A DNA stretch of 64,000 bases from Todiramphus chloris collaris (GCA_025345505.1 JANVCC010000022.1:34049741-34113740), one strand, 5' to 3'. Shown: positions 10,817 to 21,552, counted from the first letter of the stretch. The notes: generated from the letters alone by a model not told the origin. Made by a program: numbers and translations.

Positions 10817-11896
10817 TCAACGCCCATCCTGCCATTTTATTCCAAGGAACTGGATTTCCTGTGCTGGCCCCTTCACCTTGCTTCGCTTTATAGCAAAACT
10901 GGCCTCCAGGGGGATTTCAATTATTTTCTTCTCTTTCTTGAAAACTTCTGCTGTGTTGCCCCATACGATGATGTCATCAATGTACTGGAGATTCTCCGGA
11001 GCCCCACCTTCCTCCAGTGCAGTATGGATCAGTCTGTGACAGATGGTGGGGCTGTGTTGCCACCCCTGGGGCAATCGATTCCAGGTGTATTGGACTCCCC
11101 TCCAGGTGAAGGCAAACTGTGGCCTGCACTCTGGTGCTATGGGAATGGAGAAAAATGCATTAGCGATGTCAATCGTTGCGTACCACTTGGCTGCCTTGGA
11201 CTCCAGCTCATACTGAAGTTCTTGCATGTCTGGCACAGCAGCACTCAGCATCGGTGTAACTTCATTCAGACCACAATAGTCCACTGTCAGTCGCCATTCT
11301 ACGTTTGACTTTTGCACAGTCCATATAGGGCTGTTGAAGGGTGAATGAGTTTTGTTGATCACTCCCTGGCTCTCCAGCTGATGAATCAATTCCTGGATAG
11401 GGATCAGGGAATCTCTGTTAGTGCAATATTGCTGCCTATGCACTGTTGTCGTAGCCATTGGCATCAACTGCTCTTCAACCTTCATTAGCCCCACTATAGA
11501 AGGGTACTTTGAGAGACCTGGCAGGGTGAACAACTGTTCACTTCCCTCCGCCTCCAGGGCAGCAACACCAAAAGCCCACCAGTAACCTTTTGGATCCTTG
11601 AAATAGCCTCTCCTGAGATAATCTATGCCAAGGATGCATGGGGCCTCTGGGACAGTCACAATGGGGTGTTTATACCACTCCCTACCAGTCAGGCTCACTT
11701 CAGCTTCCAATACTGTCAGCTGCTGGGATCCCCCTGTCACTCCAGAAATACTTATGGGCTCAGCTCCTCTGTATTTTGATGGCATTACCCTGCACTGTGC
11801 ACCTGTATCAACCAAGACCTTGTACCTCTGTGGATCTGACACGCCAGGCCATCTGTTCCACACAGTCCAGTAAATCCAATTGTCCCTTTCCTCCAC
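10817..11896 (-). pseudogene. pol: ERVL-type protease and reverse transcriptase
   Basis: This is the longest intact piece of the provirus, 359 codons. An aspartic protease motif, VDTGA, lies at residues 29-33, with a conserved ILGIDYL stretch about 60 residues later. Reverse transcriptase begins near residue 150. It shows the LPQGW box and the catalytic YIDD box at residues 305-308, with another catalytic Asp in the TIDIANAFF motif. A FLGIKW motif closes the palm domain. The frame stops at a TGA (10817-10819) and resumes immediately in the same register. The antisense strand here carries a 310-codon open frame, which is a shadow. Protease would cleave the polyproteins and RT would copy the RNA genome. 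Confidence 0.93.
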
Positions 11897-12092
11897 CTGG
11901 CTAGAGGCAGGGCCTCTCTATTCCTGCTCCTGGTCTGAATATTCACTGTCTGACCCTTGCTGTGTCAAACCAGAAGTCCCCTCATCAGGCTCAGTGGAGG
12001 TGATTTTATTCTTCCTGTATCTGCGAGATCATCGATTGCCTTCTTGTGCTTCGACACTGACTGCATTAATAGTCTTCTTGGATGTCCCTTTT
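11897..12092 (-). other. gag-pol junction of the provirus
   Basis: About 200 bases between the end of the gag remnant and the protease frame. Several stops occur in each minus-strand frame. The gag and pol frames are in different registers, so expression of pol in the ancestor would have needed a shift or readthrough, but the decay prevents locating any signal. Confidence 0.6.
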
Positions 12093-12944
12093 TTAACAGC
12101 TGTCTTCCTGTATATGGGCTTCCAGCTTAAAGGTTGGTTCACCATCCCACATCCTCATATCCTCCCCCTGGTCACACAGGAAGAACCAGAGTGCACCACA
12201 TGGCATACGCCTTGGGCTCCCTTTCCCTCTGACTGGCTGATTCCTTGGGGGACTCCTGATATCCAAGGCACTAGCCCTTAGGGATGTGGAGGTATCAAGA
12301 CTCTCTTCAAAGTTCTGAAGCCAGGAAGAAACAGTTTCCACAGTTGGATTATCCATTTGTGGATAATACATTGCTGCCAAGCTGGCAGAATATGATGCCG
12401 GCGCATTCTTAATCACTTTCCTCCACATGGCCCTTGTACACTGAACATCCTCTGGATCTTTAGGATGCTCATCATTATCTAAATCCCCATAGATGACTTC
12501 CAGTACTGCTAGTTCCCTCAGGTACTGGATACCTTCATCAGCAGTGGACCATTTTCCTGAGGAGGCGGCATTCATTAAGTCTTCCTTGAATGGATATCTT
12601 GCTTTGACGTTTGAAAGGAGTCGTCTCCAGAGACTGAAAACTGCTGCCTCTTTTCCAATCCCTCTTTCAATGCCACAATTCCTAGCAAGGGAGCCCAGCT
12701 GTTGGGCTTTCTTACCTTCCAGCTGTTGAGTGTCAGCCCCAGTATCCCAGCACCGAAGCAGCCAGGTAACAATGCGTTCCCCTATCTGGCGGCTGTAATC
12801 CTTCCTCAGGTCTCTAAGTTCTGACGAATTCAGGGACCGTGTGGTCTCTGCCTCCTGCTTCAGTTCTGTTACCCCCTCCTCCCGTCTTCCTGTTGAGGGC
12901 CCAGCTTGTTGGTTGTGTTCTTCCTCCTCTTCCACATCCCTCAC
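12093..12944 (-). pseudogene. gag: ERVL-type Gag, capsid and C-terminal region
   Basis: A 283-codon minus-strand frame lies just upstream of protease, in the position of Gag. It begins with an acidic run, followed by an alpha-helical region rich in Trp, Leu and Arg that fits a retroviral capsid. No clear CCHC zinc knuckle is seen; the Cys residues near the C-terminus do not keep the spacing. The listed start is GTG rather than ATG and lies just after a frameshift, so the upstream part of Gag is in another register (12950-13449). Assignment rests on position and overall character more than on a single diagnostic motif. Confidence 0.75.
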
Positions 12945-13449
12945 TAACCAAAGGGTAGGGGCCTGTTGTTCTCCTCATCCACTGCTTCTTTTTCACCACT
13001 GGGGCTACTTTGGCAGTTGTTGTTGCAGTCCCTATCTCAGCTCCGGTGTCCTCAGATGCAGTCTGGGTCCCTGCCTCAACCACAGTCCTCTGAGAGTACT
13101 CAACTGTGGCTCGATAGGCACAGGCCAGGCCCCAGTACAGTGCTAGGAGCTGCTGGTTCTCATCGGGGCAGACAAGGCACCCTGCTATTAGATGCTGTGT
13201 CATCTTGCCAGGGTTGCTTGCCTGTTCGGGGGTAAAGTCCCAGGCTACTGGAGGTGACAGCCGTCCTAGGAACCTGCCCAAATCCTGCCAGACCCCTTGC
13301 CACCCAGGGACAGGCCATCTCAGGGCACATTTCGGTGCCACCCCACCTGAAACTTGTCTCCTCTCAGGCCAAACTGGGACCAGACTACACACAACCCAGA
13401 TTAGGCCAACGATATTGATTAGTAGTATCAAGAAGCAATTTCTACACAA
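12945..13449 (-). pseudogene. gag: ERVL-type Gag, 5' part, start missing
   Basis: This is the upstream piece of the broken gag, open on the minus strand from 13449 until a frameshift between about 12950 and 13000. Reading on in the same register to 12814 gives out-of-frame sequence. The first codon is TTG with a TAG a few codons upstream, so no authentic ATG is present. The first 30 residues include a hydrophobic stretch (LILLINIVGLIWVV), followed by a Trp/Pro/Gly-rich region. The lack of a start, leader and 5' LTR suggests that the element was truncated here. Assignment to Gag is mainly by position. Confidence 0.6.
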
Positions 13450-13618
13450 TGCTCCCTAAAATGCTCTTTGTCTTAAAAAATAAACCTTGTAAATCTTCAG
13501 GGCAGATCCATTTTTGTAAACAAAAATATTAGTAACTAAAGGTTTATAATGGAGTTTGGCTGAACTGGAAAGGATTTATGCCTGTAATTAATTACTAATG
13601 CTGCAACATGGCTCTATT

Positions 13619-13675
13619 AAAAAAAAAAAAAAAAAAAACAAAAAAAAAAAAAGGCAAAAAAAAACAAAAAAAAAA
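13619..13675 (+). repeat. Interrupted poly(A) tract
   Basis: About 57 bases of A, broken only by single C residues and one GGC. It lies about 165 bases from the truncated end of the provirus. Confidence 0.9.
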
Positions 13676-14248
13676 GCTTGTCTGATAAATTGAAAATAAC
13701 AGCTTTGCCACCAAGTTAGGCAAGTAAGAAGGTTAAATATCACAACAGGAAAAAGCCATCTAAACTACCAGACAATTTTAGCTGAGAGTCCTTAGGGAAT
13801 ATTTATAAATGGCTTGTCAAGTAAAAATAACTTCTTCACAGTGGAAGAAGCACTTCAGAGAAAACAATGGAGAGGAAAAACAGAAAGATGGAACAAATAC
13901 CCTCTTCAGCTTCCCCCAGGAGGTAGGAGGATGCTGGGACCCTTGGTTCTGTTCTTGCTTTGTTGAGGAGTCAGGGGCAAACACTTGGACACATAGGCAG
14001 GAAAGTCAGATGTGCTTTCTCCCCTCACCCTACAATGATACAATATGATTATATTCCCATATCGCTTTCAGACTAGGTACTCAAGCCTGACAGCAAGGTA
14101 CCAAGGAGTACTGCTTGGAAAATAGAGAAGCCATTGATTGGAAATGATACCTTTGTGTGTGACAGAAATAGATGTGCCAGAGGCATGGGGTAAGGATTAG
14201 TTAGTTGCATTTTTTTTTTTCACCTTTGAAATCAACTGACATTTTAAT

Positions 14249-14292
14249 AAAACAAAAAAAAAAAAAATAAGGGGAAAAAAAAAAAAAAAAAA
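14249..14292 (+). repeat. Interrupted poly(A) tract
   Basis: A14 and A18 runs are separated by TAAGGGG, preceded by a T11 run at 14210-14220. The pair could form a weak A/T hairpin. Confidence 0.9.
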
Positions 14293-17200
14293 GAAGGAAC
14301 TATATTAGTCCTGGTGAAGTAACATTTTGGAAGAGATATTTCTGTAGGAAAAGCTGTTTCCCCATGGACTATCCACATAAAATAATTACCTATATTACAG
14401 CAAAAGGGAGAGTTTTGATCTTAAATAAAGGTGGACAATCCATACAAGTCTTTAATTAGTGAGTTGTTGCCAGATGGAGATGTTCCCAGGTGATTTTTCA
14501 AAGGGTTGGATTGTATGATAGGGAATTATTTAAAAAATCTAGCTTTTGTTCTATTCTGAGGGGTCTGAACTATAATTGTAACTATTATTAAAACTTCACA
14601 AGCACGTCAAAAGCTTCATGTTTGTCAGAAATGCTGCCATGAATGGTGCCTACTGAAAACTTTCCAAAAACTATCTGACATGTAGTAAGTTCAGACTGAC
14701 AAGCATGCAGCCATGTGTTACTGATGGGGTAACCTCTGTGTGTGTGCCAGCCTGCTCACTCAGGCCTTCGACAGATGCCTGGCATTTGTCTTCACTTAAG
14801 TCTTCAGCTGAGTGTTTTAGAGCATCATCTCCACGTACCTTCAAAACCAAGCATTCTCATTGCACACAGAAAAAGAGGCATTCAGCCATCCATCTGTGCT
14901 GGAAATCTCCTTAGGTAGAAATTACATTAAAATATCCAAAGATTTTTTTTTAGATGTCTTATGGAAAAGTTGATTAACACATGGTTGGCTTAGGCAAATG
15001 ACACCTTTCAGTATATACCTCTCAGCTGCAGTTTTCATACACAGTGTGTGGATGGTGCTTTCAGTAGAGATGGCTTACTGCAGTAGAGGGAAATAGAGAA
15101 CAAATACAAAACATCTCCTGAAGAAGAAAGCAATGCTTGTGTTTCTGTCACATTCCAAGTTTTTAATAGGTTTAGCAGCAAGCAGATAACTTGTAAGATT
15201 TATAAGGATGACATGAAGGGTGCACGGCTGTAGATACGGATGTCACTTTCATAATTATATCCTGTTCTTTCTATTTTGAATTTGTGTTTTCACTAGTGAA
15301 CATTGTCATGATGGTGTAATAAACACCTTCACCACAAATTTCAAACATTTTGTAGATCTCACTTGTCTTTTATTTTTATATTAAGGAAATGAAGAATTAT
15401 GAAATCATTGATATATATAGGTTTTATCATCTACAGGATTGTCTCACCATCTTTATTTATAAATATTGCAGTAAGATACATCTAAGCATTGTCTGCAAAT
15501 TTGCAGTAGTGATGTCCTCAGCATGCACATTCAGACTTCAATAAGGTAAGGCCATTTTAGTCATACATACTACCTATGCTTTGGTTTCTATTAGCTCCCT
15601 GCAAGTTGGTCCTGAGAGCTGTAGTCTTGAGCTTTCCTCTTCCTTTGCCTTCTGACTGGGAGTATACTGACTCTGCAGCACCAGAGCATGCACCTGGCAT
15701 GCAGAAAAGGATGACAGGTAATACCAGTCTGAAGAGTGGAGTCCCTTGCTTCGAAGGCAGCATAGTGTAAATGTCACCAGCTGCATAACCTAAGCAAACA
15801 TGACATAACTGTTCCAAAGACATACTAAGAAAAATGAACCTTTACAGATTTAAAAAAAAAACTGGAATCACTCCTCCAAAGAAGACATTTTTACTTAGCT
15901 TTTTAAAATAATTTTCTCACCTGCAGTTTCTGCTTGCAGTGGAGAACTGTGTACATGCACGCAGCGGATCAGACTTAAAATGTCATGTTGAAATATCATC
16001 ATGACATACACCATCTTGATGCATCAAAATAGAATCAATGATAAAATGCCAAAGGTCTTACTGATTTACGGTGAAGATATTTGAATAATCATTTCACTGT
16101 GGCTGCAGTGAAGTCAGTTGGCACAACCACAGGAAATACCTTCCTGAAATGACATATTGAACAAAAGTACTTACAGGGTTTTTAATGTGCATATTTTAGA
16201 ATAGAGAACATTATGAAAATCTGAATAAATTACCATGAAGAATCTTCAGTCATTTATTTAAAAATAATAGCAAACCTTTCTGAATACCATTTCTTTATAG
16301 TTCATGAGCAAAGCCTACACAAAATCTTTACAAAAAGCTGCCAGCACTCTGCAGTGTTCTTGTAAGCTAATTACTGAAATACTGCAGTTCAGATTAACTT
16401 CTAGATTTTCTTCTCTTTCTTCCATCCCACTTGGTAGGTTTTTCTCCCATCCATATGCTGTATTCATTTACATGAAAATACAATGGGAATGTGCATTCAG
16501 CTCAGGAAAACTATAGCTTGTTCCTGTGTTTACTAAGGAGGTTTATTAGTGTATTTATAGCCAATGAGAATGATGCCTCTTGCCATACAATTATTGGAAT
16601 ACATTGAAAACTTGTAATGTTTACAGTTAGTGTATTTGGGACCCACAAAGTCAACAGCTTTGTCTAATAATTTAAGAGTCATTCATCAACATACAAGCAT
16701 CCATGTTCAGCTCAGTGAAGGAAAAGCTACATGACAAGATAATCATTATGGTTTCCTATTATAAGGTAGATGCAGATAGTTTCATTGGTGTCTGGTGAAA
16801 GGCTATTTATGAGCAGGCTGTACATCACTTCTTCATGGCATCTATTAAGTGGTTTGTCAGATGGTATTGCACTGTAGCAGTATCTCAGATTGATCCATTT
16901 TGGAGTTTCAACTGCAAGTTGCAGATGTAATGAAGAAGAGAAAATATTCTTCAGGGAAGCAGCCACAGGCTGTAATGAAATGTGGCACATTAATTTCTGA
17001 GCTATGAAATTATATAATCTCAGTGGATTTGTTTCCGGATCAAGAGTCCGAGGAGGACAAGAGACAGTAACATCAGTGAAATGCCTGTTTTCTCCACACA
17101 TTGTTTCTGGCTATGTTTCTCATCATGTAATTATCTCTAGAAGCAAATTTTTTTCTTGGAAAACTAGCACTCATGAATTATTGTGTGCATTTGTGCAAGA

Positions 17201-18484
17201 AATGGCTATGAAATGTCAACCTTGTTTTATGAAACAGGACAAAGGGCTGATTGTCTGAAAGACAGACAGCTAGCTATGCAAAGCCCGATTTTAAATGGTT
17301 GATCTACAAAAAAAAAGCCTTGGCAGAAAATATGAGTAATTCATGCCTTGTCTTGTTCTTAAACTGATCAGTGGTGGTGGTGAATAAATTTAATTTCATT
17401 TCCTTGAAAATTAAATTCAAATAACTCTGTTTAAAAAAAAAAAATCCAGCATTTTAACCTGAATGCATCTGCAGCCTTATTTGTGATACTGCCATCACAC
17501 TGTCATCTGCCTCACTTCACAACAGGTTTATACCAATGCATGACACACAATCATGAAAGATAGAAGTGATTAATTCCCATTTGAGATTATAGGTAGAGTG
17601 AATATGAATGCTATTACCATGAGTAGGTTTAAGGTTTTGTCTCTCTGTTCCAAGCACCCCCAACCAGGAGCCCTGAAGCATTTTGCTGGGTAGGGGTTCA
17701 GTTTTCAGCACTTTGCAGATCAAAGCAAGGATGCACTAGAAAGAGCAGGCAGTGTTCTTTCTTTATAATTGATACGTAAGCTTTACAATATAAACCATGC
17801 AATTGTTACAGACTTTCTTAGGTCCAGGCAATACAGTTTCTTCTGTCACAAGGCTGAGCTGAGTGTGTTTCTGAAGCACAGGAGGAAAATCAAAGCGCTG
17901 TCACTTGTTGAAGCCGGGGTGAAGAGGACCAGTGCAGCAGGAAGACAGGTTCACACTGGAAGGATGACTGGGAGAGTAACAAAATGCAGAACCAAATTCC
18001 CATGATCTGTGTGCATGGAGGGGCACCTGCATGACACGTCTCTGAGCTGCTCCTGGAGTGACAATAGAGTCATTTAAGCACAATCAGGGCTAACAATTTC
18101 TGAAATGTTGATAATTTGGAGCTGGCCAGCTTGGTCCACAGACAGAGAGACTTTGTGGTAGAAAAATAGCCTGGATACAACTATGTAGCAGGCCCAGATC
18201 ACCCTAGCAACTTGCCATAACTTTATTGCTTTTACATGTAGGTTGCATTTACTTTGCAGCATCCTAAAGGTACTTTAGACCCCAGTAACAGGAGAGTCCT
18301 AGGGTCTTCTTCACTTTGCACCACAGGATTTTTGCTCATGTGCACCATATGTCACTAAACCAGGACAGCTGTCATCTTTTTCTTTCTCCTGTTTTAGAAT
18401 CAAGGAAACAGAATTAACTTTTTCTTTGCTTGAATTCCTCTTGTCCTATCTGGTTATCACAGTACTGAGTGTGGCAGGTTTTCC

Positions 18485-18825
18485 TCAAGCAGGCCTCATC
18501 AGCTTCCTCATCCTGAGCAGGTGGCCTGTAATAGACACCCACAACAGTATCACACATGACAGAATGCCCCTTAATTCTTAATCACAAGCTCTCAACTCAC
18601 TCCTCATCCTCTCCTGGACAGAATGCAATAATTTTTAGTTGCTCTCTCATGTTAAGAGCAACTCCACTACCTTGCATTCTTTGCCTGTCTTTCCTAGAAA
18701 GGACATAGCCATCCATGACCACATTCCAGTCATGTGAGCTGTACCACTATGTCTCTATAATTGCCACCAGATCATAACTCCTTGCCTGAACATAGATTTG
18801 CAGCTCCTCCTGTTTATTCCCCATG
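18485..18825 (-). pseudogene. CR1 ORF2 endonuclease N-terminal remnant
   Basis: The minus-strand translation from about 18820 shows a Gly-Asn-Lys start-like stretch, then VAIIET followed by a stop where the conserved Trp context begins, SHDWN, and later VVGVYYRPP. These match the order of motifs in the apurinic-like endonuclease of CR1 LINEs, the enzyme that nicks the target. Similarity fades at about 18480, taken as the outer edge of the inverted segment. At least three stops are present. Confidence 0.7.
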
Positions 18826-18949
18826 CTGCGTGCTTTGGTGTGCAGGTGTTTCAGGAAGGGAGTCGATCATGTAGGTTTCTCCCCCAACACTGGCCTGCCA
18901 CCTTTACACTCAACTCTAGTAAGCCAGGTTTTTTCCTCTTCCCCCTTCA

Positions 18950-20090
18950 AAATTAGTTCAATGCCCTTTCAACAAGCCCAACCAACTCATTCACAAGGAT
19001 CCTTTTCCCACTTTTAGACAGACGAACTTCATCTGTCACCAAACATGGCACCACAAAAACTTCCCCACGATCAAAAAACCCAAAGTGCTGTCTGTGGCAC
19101 CAGCCTCTAAGCCACCTGTTAATCAGGTGGGTTTTCCTTATTCGCTCAGTATCTCTCCCCACCACAAGAGAGTTGGAGGAGAATACTACCTGTTCTCCCA
19201 AGCCTTCAAGCATTCACCCCAATGTCCTAAAGTCCTTTTTAATTGATTTTGAACTTCTCTCTGTGACCTCATCAGTACCAATCTGCATTACCAACAGTGG
19301 GTAATAGTCATCTGGCTGCACGAGACCAGATAGGTTCCTGGTAACATCTCTAACCCGGGCCCCAGGGAGGCAGCAGACTTCTCCGTGGTATGGATCCACT
19401 CAGCATATGGTGCCTTCAGTTCCTTTCAGAAGGGAATCACCCACTACTATTACCCTCCTTTTTTTTCTTAATTGAAGCAGTCCTAATGCATGATGGCAAC
19501 TGACTTACCCTGGGAGGTTCCTCAGGTGGATCCACATCTGAATCTTCCTTTGCCTGGTCCTCAACTTCCAGAGACCCATATCTGTTGTGCAATGTCAACT
19601 GGAAAGGCATGGGAGGTTGGGAAGGGATTCGCCTTCCTCCCCGAGAAGGGACCAGTTTCCATTCCCCCCATCTCTTAGGTCCCATCTGTTAATGTGGCTA
19701 CAAGATGGTAGGGGATCCTGTGCTTCCTGTGAAGCATCCTTGATGCTTATGCCTCAGGGATTGTAGGTTCTCGTTCCATCAATCTATCTCTCTCTTGCAC
19801 TTCCTCATACTCCTCAGCCCTTCCACCTTCTCCAGTAGTTCAGCCACCAGGCTGAGGAGGTCATTCACCTGGTCACATCAAACAGAGGTGTTGTCTTCGT
19901 TGCCAGCTGTTACGAGTGCCAGGCTCCAGCACTCCCTGCAGCCAGAGACCTGGACATCTGGATGTTTATGTGGGACCTATGTCTGGGTCACCACATTTCT
20001 TTGAGCAACTGGTTTTTCCCTGGCTGCTACCACAGCTGCACATGCAACCGAGTCCTCCCACCCAGATGACTCACCTCGCCCCTTTGCTTG
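18950..20090 (-). pseudogene. CR1 ORF1 remnant with GDSL/SGNH-type domain
   Basis: On the minus strand the 5' portion (about 20090-19760) encodes a short Cys-containing segment and a Leu/Glu-rich coiled-coil-like stretch. A linker (19437-19685) ends in a run of eight A's at about 19458-19465, where the frame is lost. Then VVGDSLLKGTEG appears at about 19425-19445, with GDS as the serine-hydrolase nucleophile motif. After a TGA just above 19399 comes a 61-codon piece, a single TGA at 19214, and an 86-codon piece to 18953. CR1 ORF1 proteins are known to carry an esterase-like domain. Near the C-terminus the Asp-x-x-His catalytic position reads Asp-Glu-Val-Arg, so the His is lost. Confidence 0.75.
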
Positions 20091-20104
20091 AGTCTGCTTG
20101 GTGC

Positions 20105-21380
20105 ACAGGGATTGCAAATCTTCAAAAAGGGAAAAGAAAGAAGTTCCAGGAAATTACAGACCAGTCAGCCTCACCTCCATCCCTGGAAAAATGATGTAGC
20201 AGCTCATTTTGGAGGTCATCTCTAAGCAAATGGAAAAGAAGAGGGTTATCAGAAGGAGTCAGCATGGATTTACCAAGGGAAAATTATGCCTGACTGATCT
20301 GATAGCCTTCTATGATGTTGTGACTAAATGGATAGAAACAGGGAGACCAGTGGATGTAGTCTGCCTTGACCTTAACAAGGCTTTTGACACAGTCTCCCAT
20401 AACATCCTCATGAGCAAGCACAGGAATTGTGGGATAGAAGAATGGACAGTGGAACGGGTTAAGAACTGGCTACACAATAGAGCCCAAAGAGTGCTGATTA
20501 ACAGTGCAGAGTCCAGATGGAGACCAAAGATTTGTGATCAGTGGTGCAGAGTCCAGCCGGAGACCTTTAATTAGTGGAGTCCCCCAGGGATCAGTGCTGG
20601 GTCCAGTCCTGCTCAACATCTTTATTAACGACCTTGATGATGGGACAGAGTGCCTTCTTGGCAGGTTTGCTGATGACACGAAACTGGGAGGACTGGCTGA
20701 TTCACCTGAAGGCTGTGTGGCCCTTTAGCAAGATTCAGACAGACTGGAAAGCTGGGCAAAGAGGAACCTAATGAGGTTTAGCAAGAGCAAGTTCAGAGTC
20801 CTGCACCTGGGAAGGAACAATAAAATGCACCAGGACAGGTTAGGAGGTGATCTGCTAGAAAGTACCTCAATGGAAAAGGACCTTGGAGTCCTAACAGACA
20901 ACAAGTTATCCACGGGACAACAATGTGCCCTTGTGGCCAAGAAGGTCAACGGTATCCTGGGGTGCATTAAGAAGAGAGTGTCCAGCAGATCAAGGGAGGT
21001 TCTTCTCCCCCTCTACTCTGAGACCTCACCTGAAGTACTGAGTCCAGTTCTGGGCTCCCCAGTTCAAGCGGGACAGAGACCTACTTGAGAGAGTCCAACG
21101 GAGGGCTATGAGCATGATTAATGGACTAGTACACTTGCCTTACAGGGAAAGGTTGAGAGACCTGGGGTTTTTTAGGTTGCAGAAAAGAAGACTGAGAGGG
21201 GATCTCATTAATGTCTATAAATACATAAGGGCTGGGTGTCAAGAAGGCAGGGACAACCTCTTTTCACTCCTGTCTTGTGATAGGATAAGGGGCAATGGAT
21301 TCAAGCTCAAGTACAGGAAGTTCCACCTCAACATGAGGAAGAACTTCTTTCCTGGAAGGGTTACAGAGCACTGAAACAGA
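20105..21380 (+). pseudogene. CR1 ORF2 reverse transcriptase remnant
   Basis: Motifs in order: a CR1-like entry segment near 20110-20190, SQHGFTKGK at about 20258-20285, LDLNKAFDTVSHNIL at about 20365-20412 with a catalytic Asp, [11 protein letters not shown] near 20574-20606 and the FADDT catalytic box near 20666-20680. The C-terminal region follows in pieces at 20771-21088 and 21108-21374. The reading frame changes between 20209-20574 and 20504-20728 because of a 40-bp tandem duplication, and again near 21090. LINE reverse transcriptase copies its own RNA at a nicked target; this copy is dead. Confidence 0.93.
20504..20583 (+). repeat. 40-bp tandem duplication inside CR1 RT
   Basis: GTGCAGAGTCCAG starts at 20504 and again at 20544, followed each time by TGGAGACC- or CGGAGACC-like sequence and an ATT/GTGG end. 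The two copies are diverged. Because 40 is not a multiple of three, the duplication shifts the frame and accounts for the break between the two RT pieces. Confidence 0.8.
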
Positions 21381-21527
21381 CTTTCCAGAGAGATTGTGGA
21401 GTCTCCCTCTCAGGAGACTTTCAAGACCTTTCTGGATGCATTTCTGAGTGATCTGCTTTAGTTCTGCCCAGCTCTGGAAGGGGGGGTTGAAATTGATGAT
21501 CTTCAGAGGTCTCTTCCAACCCATAAC

Positions 21528-21552
21528 ATTCTGTGATTCTGTGTGATTCTGT
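21528..21552 (+). repeat. CR1 3'-terminal octamer tail
   Basis: ATTCTGTGATTCTGTGTGATTCTGT closes the element, preceded by a typical CR1 3' UTR with a CTCTTCCAACCC box at 21511-21522. CR1 LINEs end in short octamer repeats rather than poly(A). This fixes the plus orientation and 3' end. Confidence 0.95.

Larger units (their letters stand above)
7929..13455 (-). mobile_element. 5'-truncated ERVL-type endogenous retrovirus, env-less
   Basis: The provirus is read on the minus strand: gag remnant, protease, reverse transcriptase, RNase H, integrase, then a 472-bp 3' LTR at 7929-8400. The order protease-RT-RNase H-integrase, a YIDD reverse transcriptase box, an aspartic protease DTGA box and a DD35E-type integrase spacing identify a retrovirus. 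The absence of any env-like frame between integrase and LTR, and the 5-bp target duplication on a sister solo LTR in this window, fit class III ERVL elements. The gag frame at 13449 has no ATG and is closed just upstream by a stop. No second LTR or tRNA-complementary primer site is seen near 13450-13700, so the 5' end has been lost. The right boundary is approximate. Stops and frameshifts throughout pol make it non-functional. Confidence 0.9.
13456..18479. other. Non-coding DNA with clustered A-rich tracts
   Basis: I see no gene. Within the first 850 bases to the right of the provirus there are three simple tracts (13619-13675, 14210-14220 and 14249-14292). The rest is AT-rich sequence with short open frames that show no family motif (the longest is 124 codons on the minus strand at 16727-17101). 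No LTR end or CR1 tail was found. Confidence 0.65.
18480..21552. mobile_element. Rearranged CR1 LINE, 5' half inverted
   Basis: The left part (about 18480-20100) reads on the minus strand: coiled-coil and esterase-like ORF1, then the beginning of the ORF2 endonuclease. The right part (about 20105-21552) reads on the plus strand: ORF2 reverse transcriptase and the 3' UTR, ending in the CR1 octamer tail. The innermost sequence of the inverted part is the most 5' part of the element, and its outer end is ORF2 endonuclease. This is the arrangement expected from twin priming during one LINE insertion. About 1 kb of ORF2 between endonuclease and RT is missing. Two independent insertions could also give this layout. 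Both halves carry stops and frameshifts. Confidence 0.8.

Noticed and set aside
10376-11308. 310-codon plus-strand open frame, one of the longest in the window
   Set aside because: It is antisense to the proviral protease-RT frame, shows no motif of its own and is explained by the base composition of pol read backwards.
13455-13800. Possible 5' LTR and primer-binding site of the provirus
   Set aside because: No TG...CA LTR edge, no sequence resembling the 472-bp LTR and no tRNA-complementary stretch next to one could be found.
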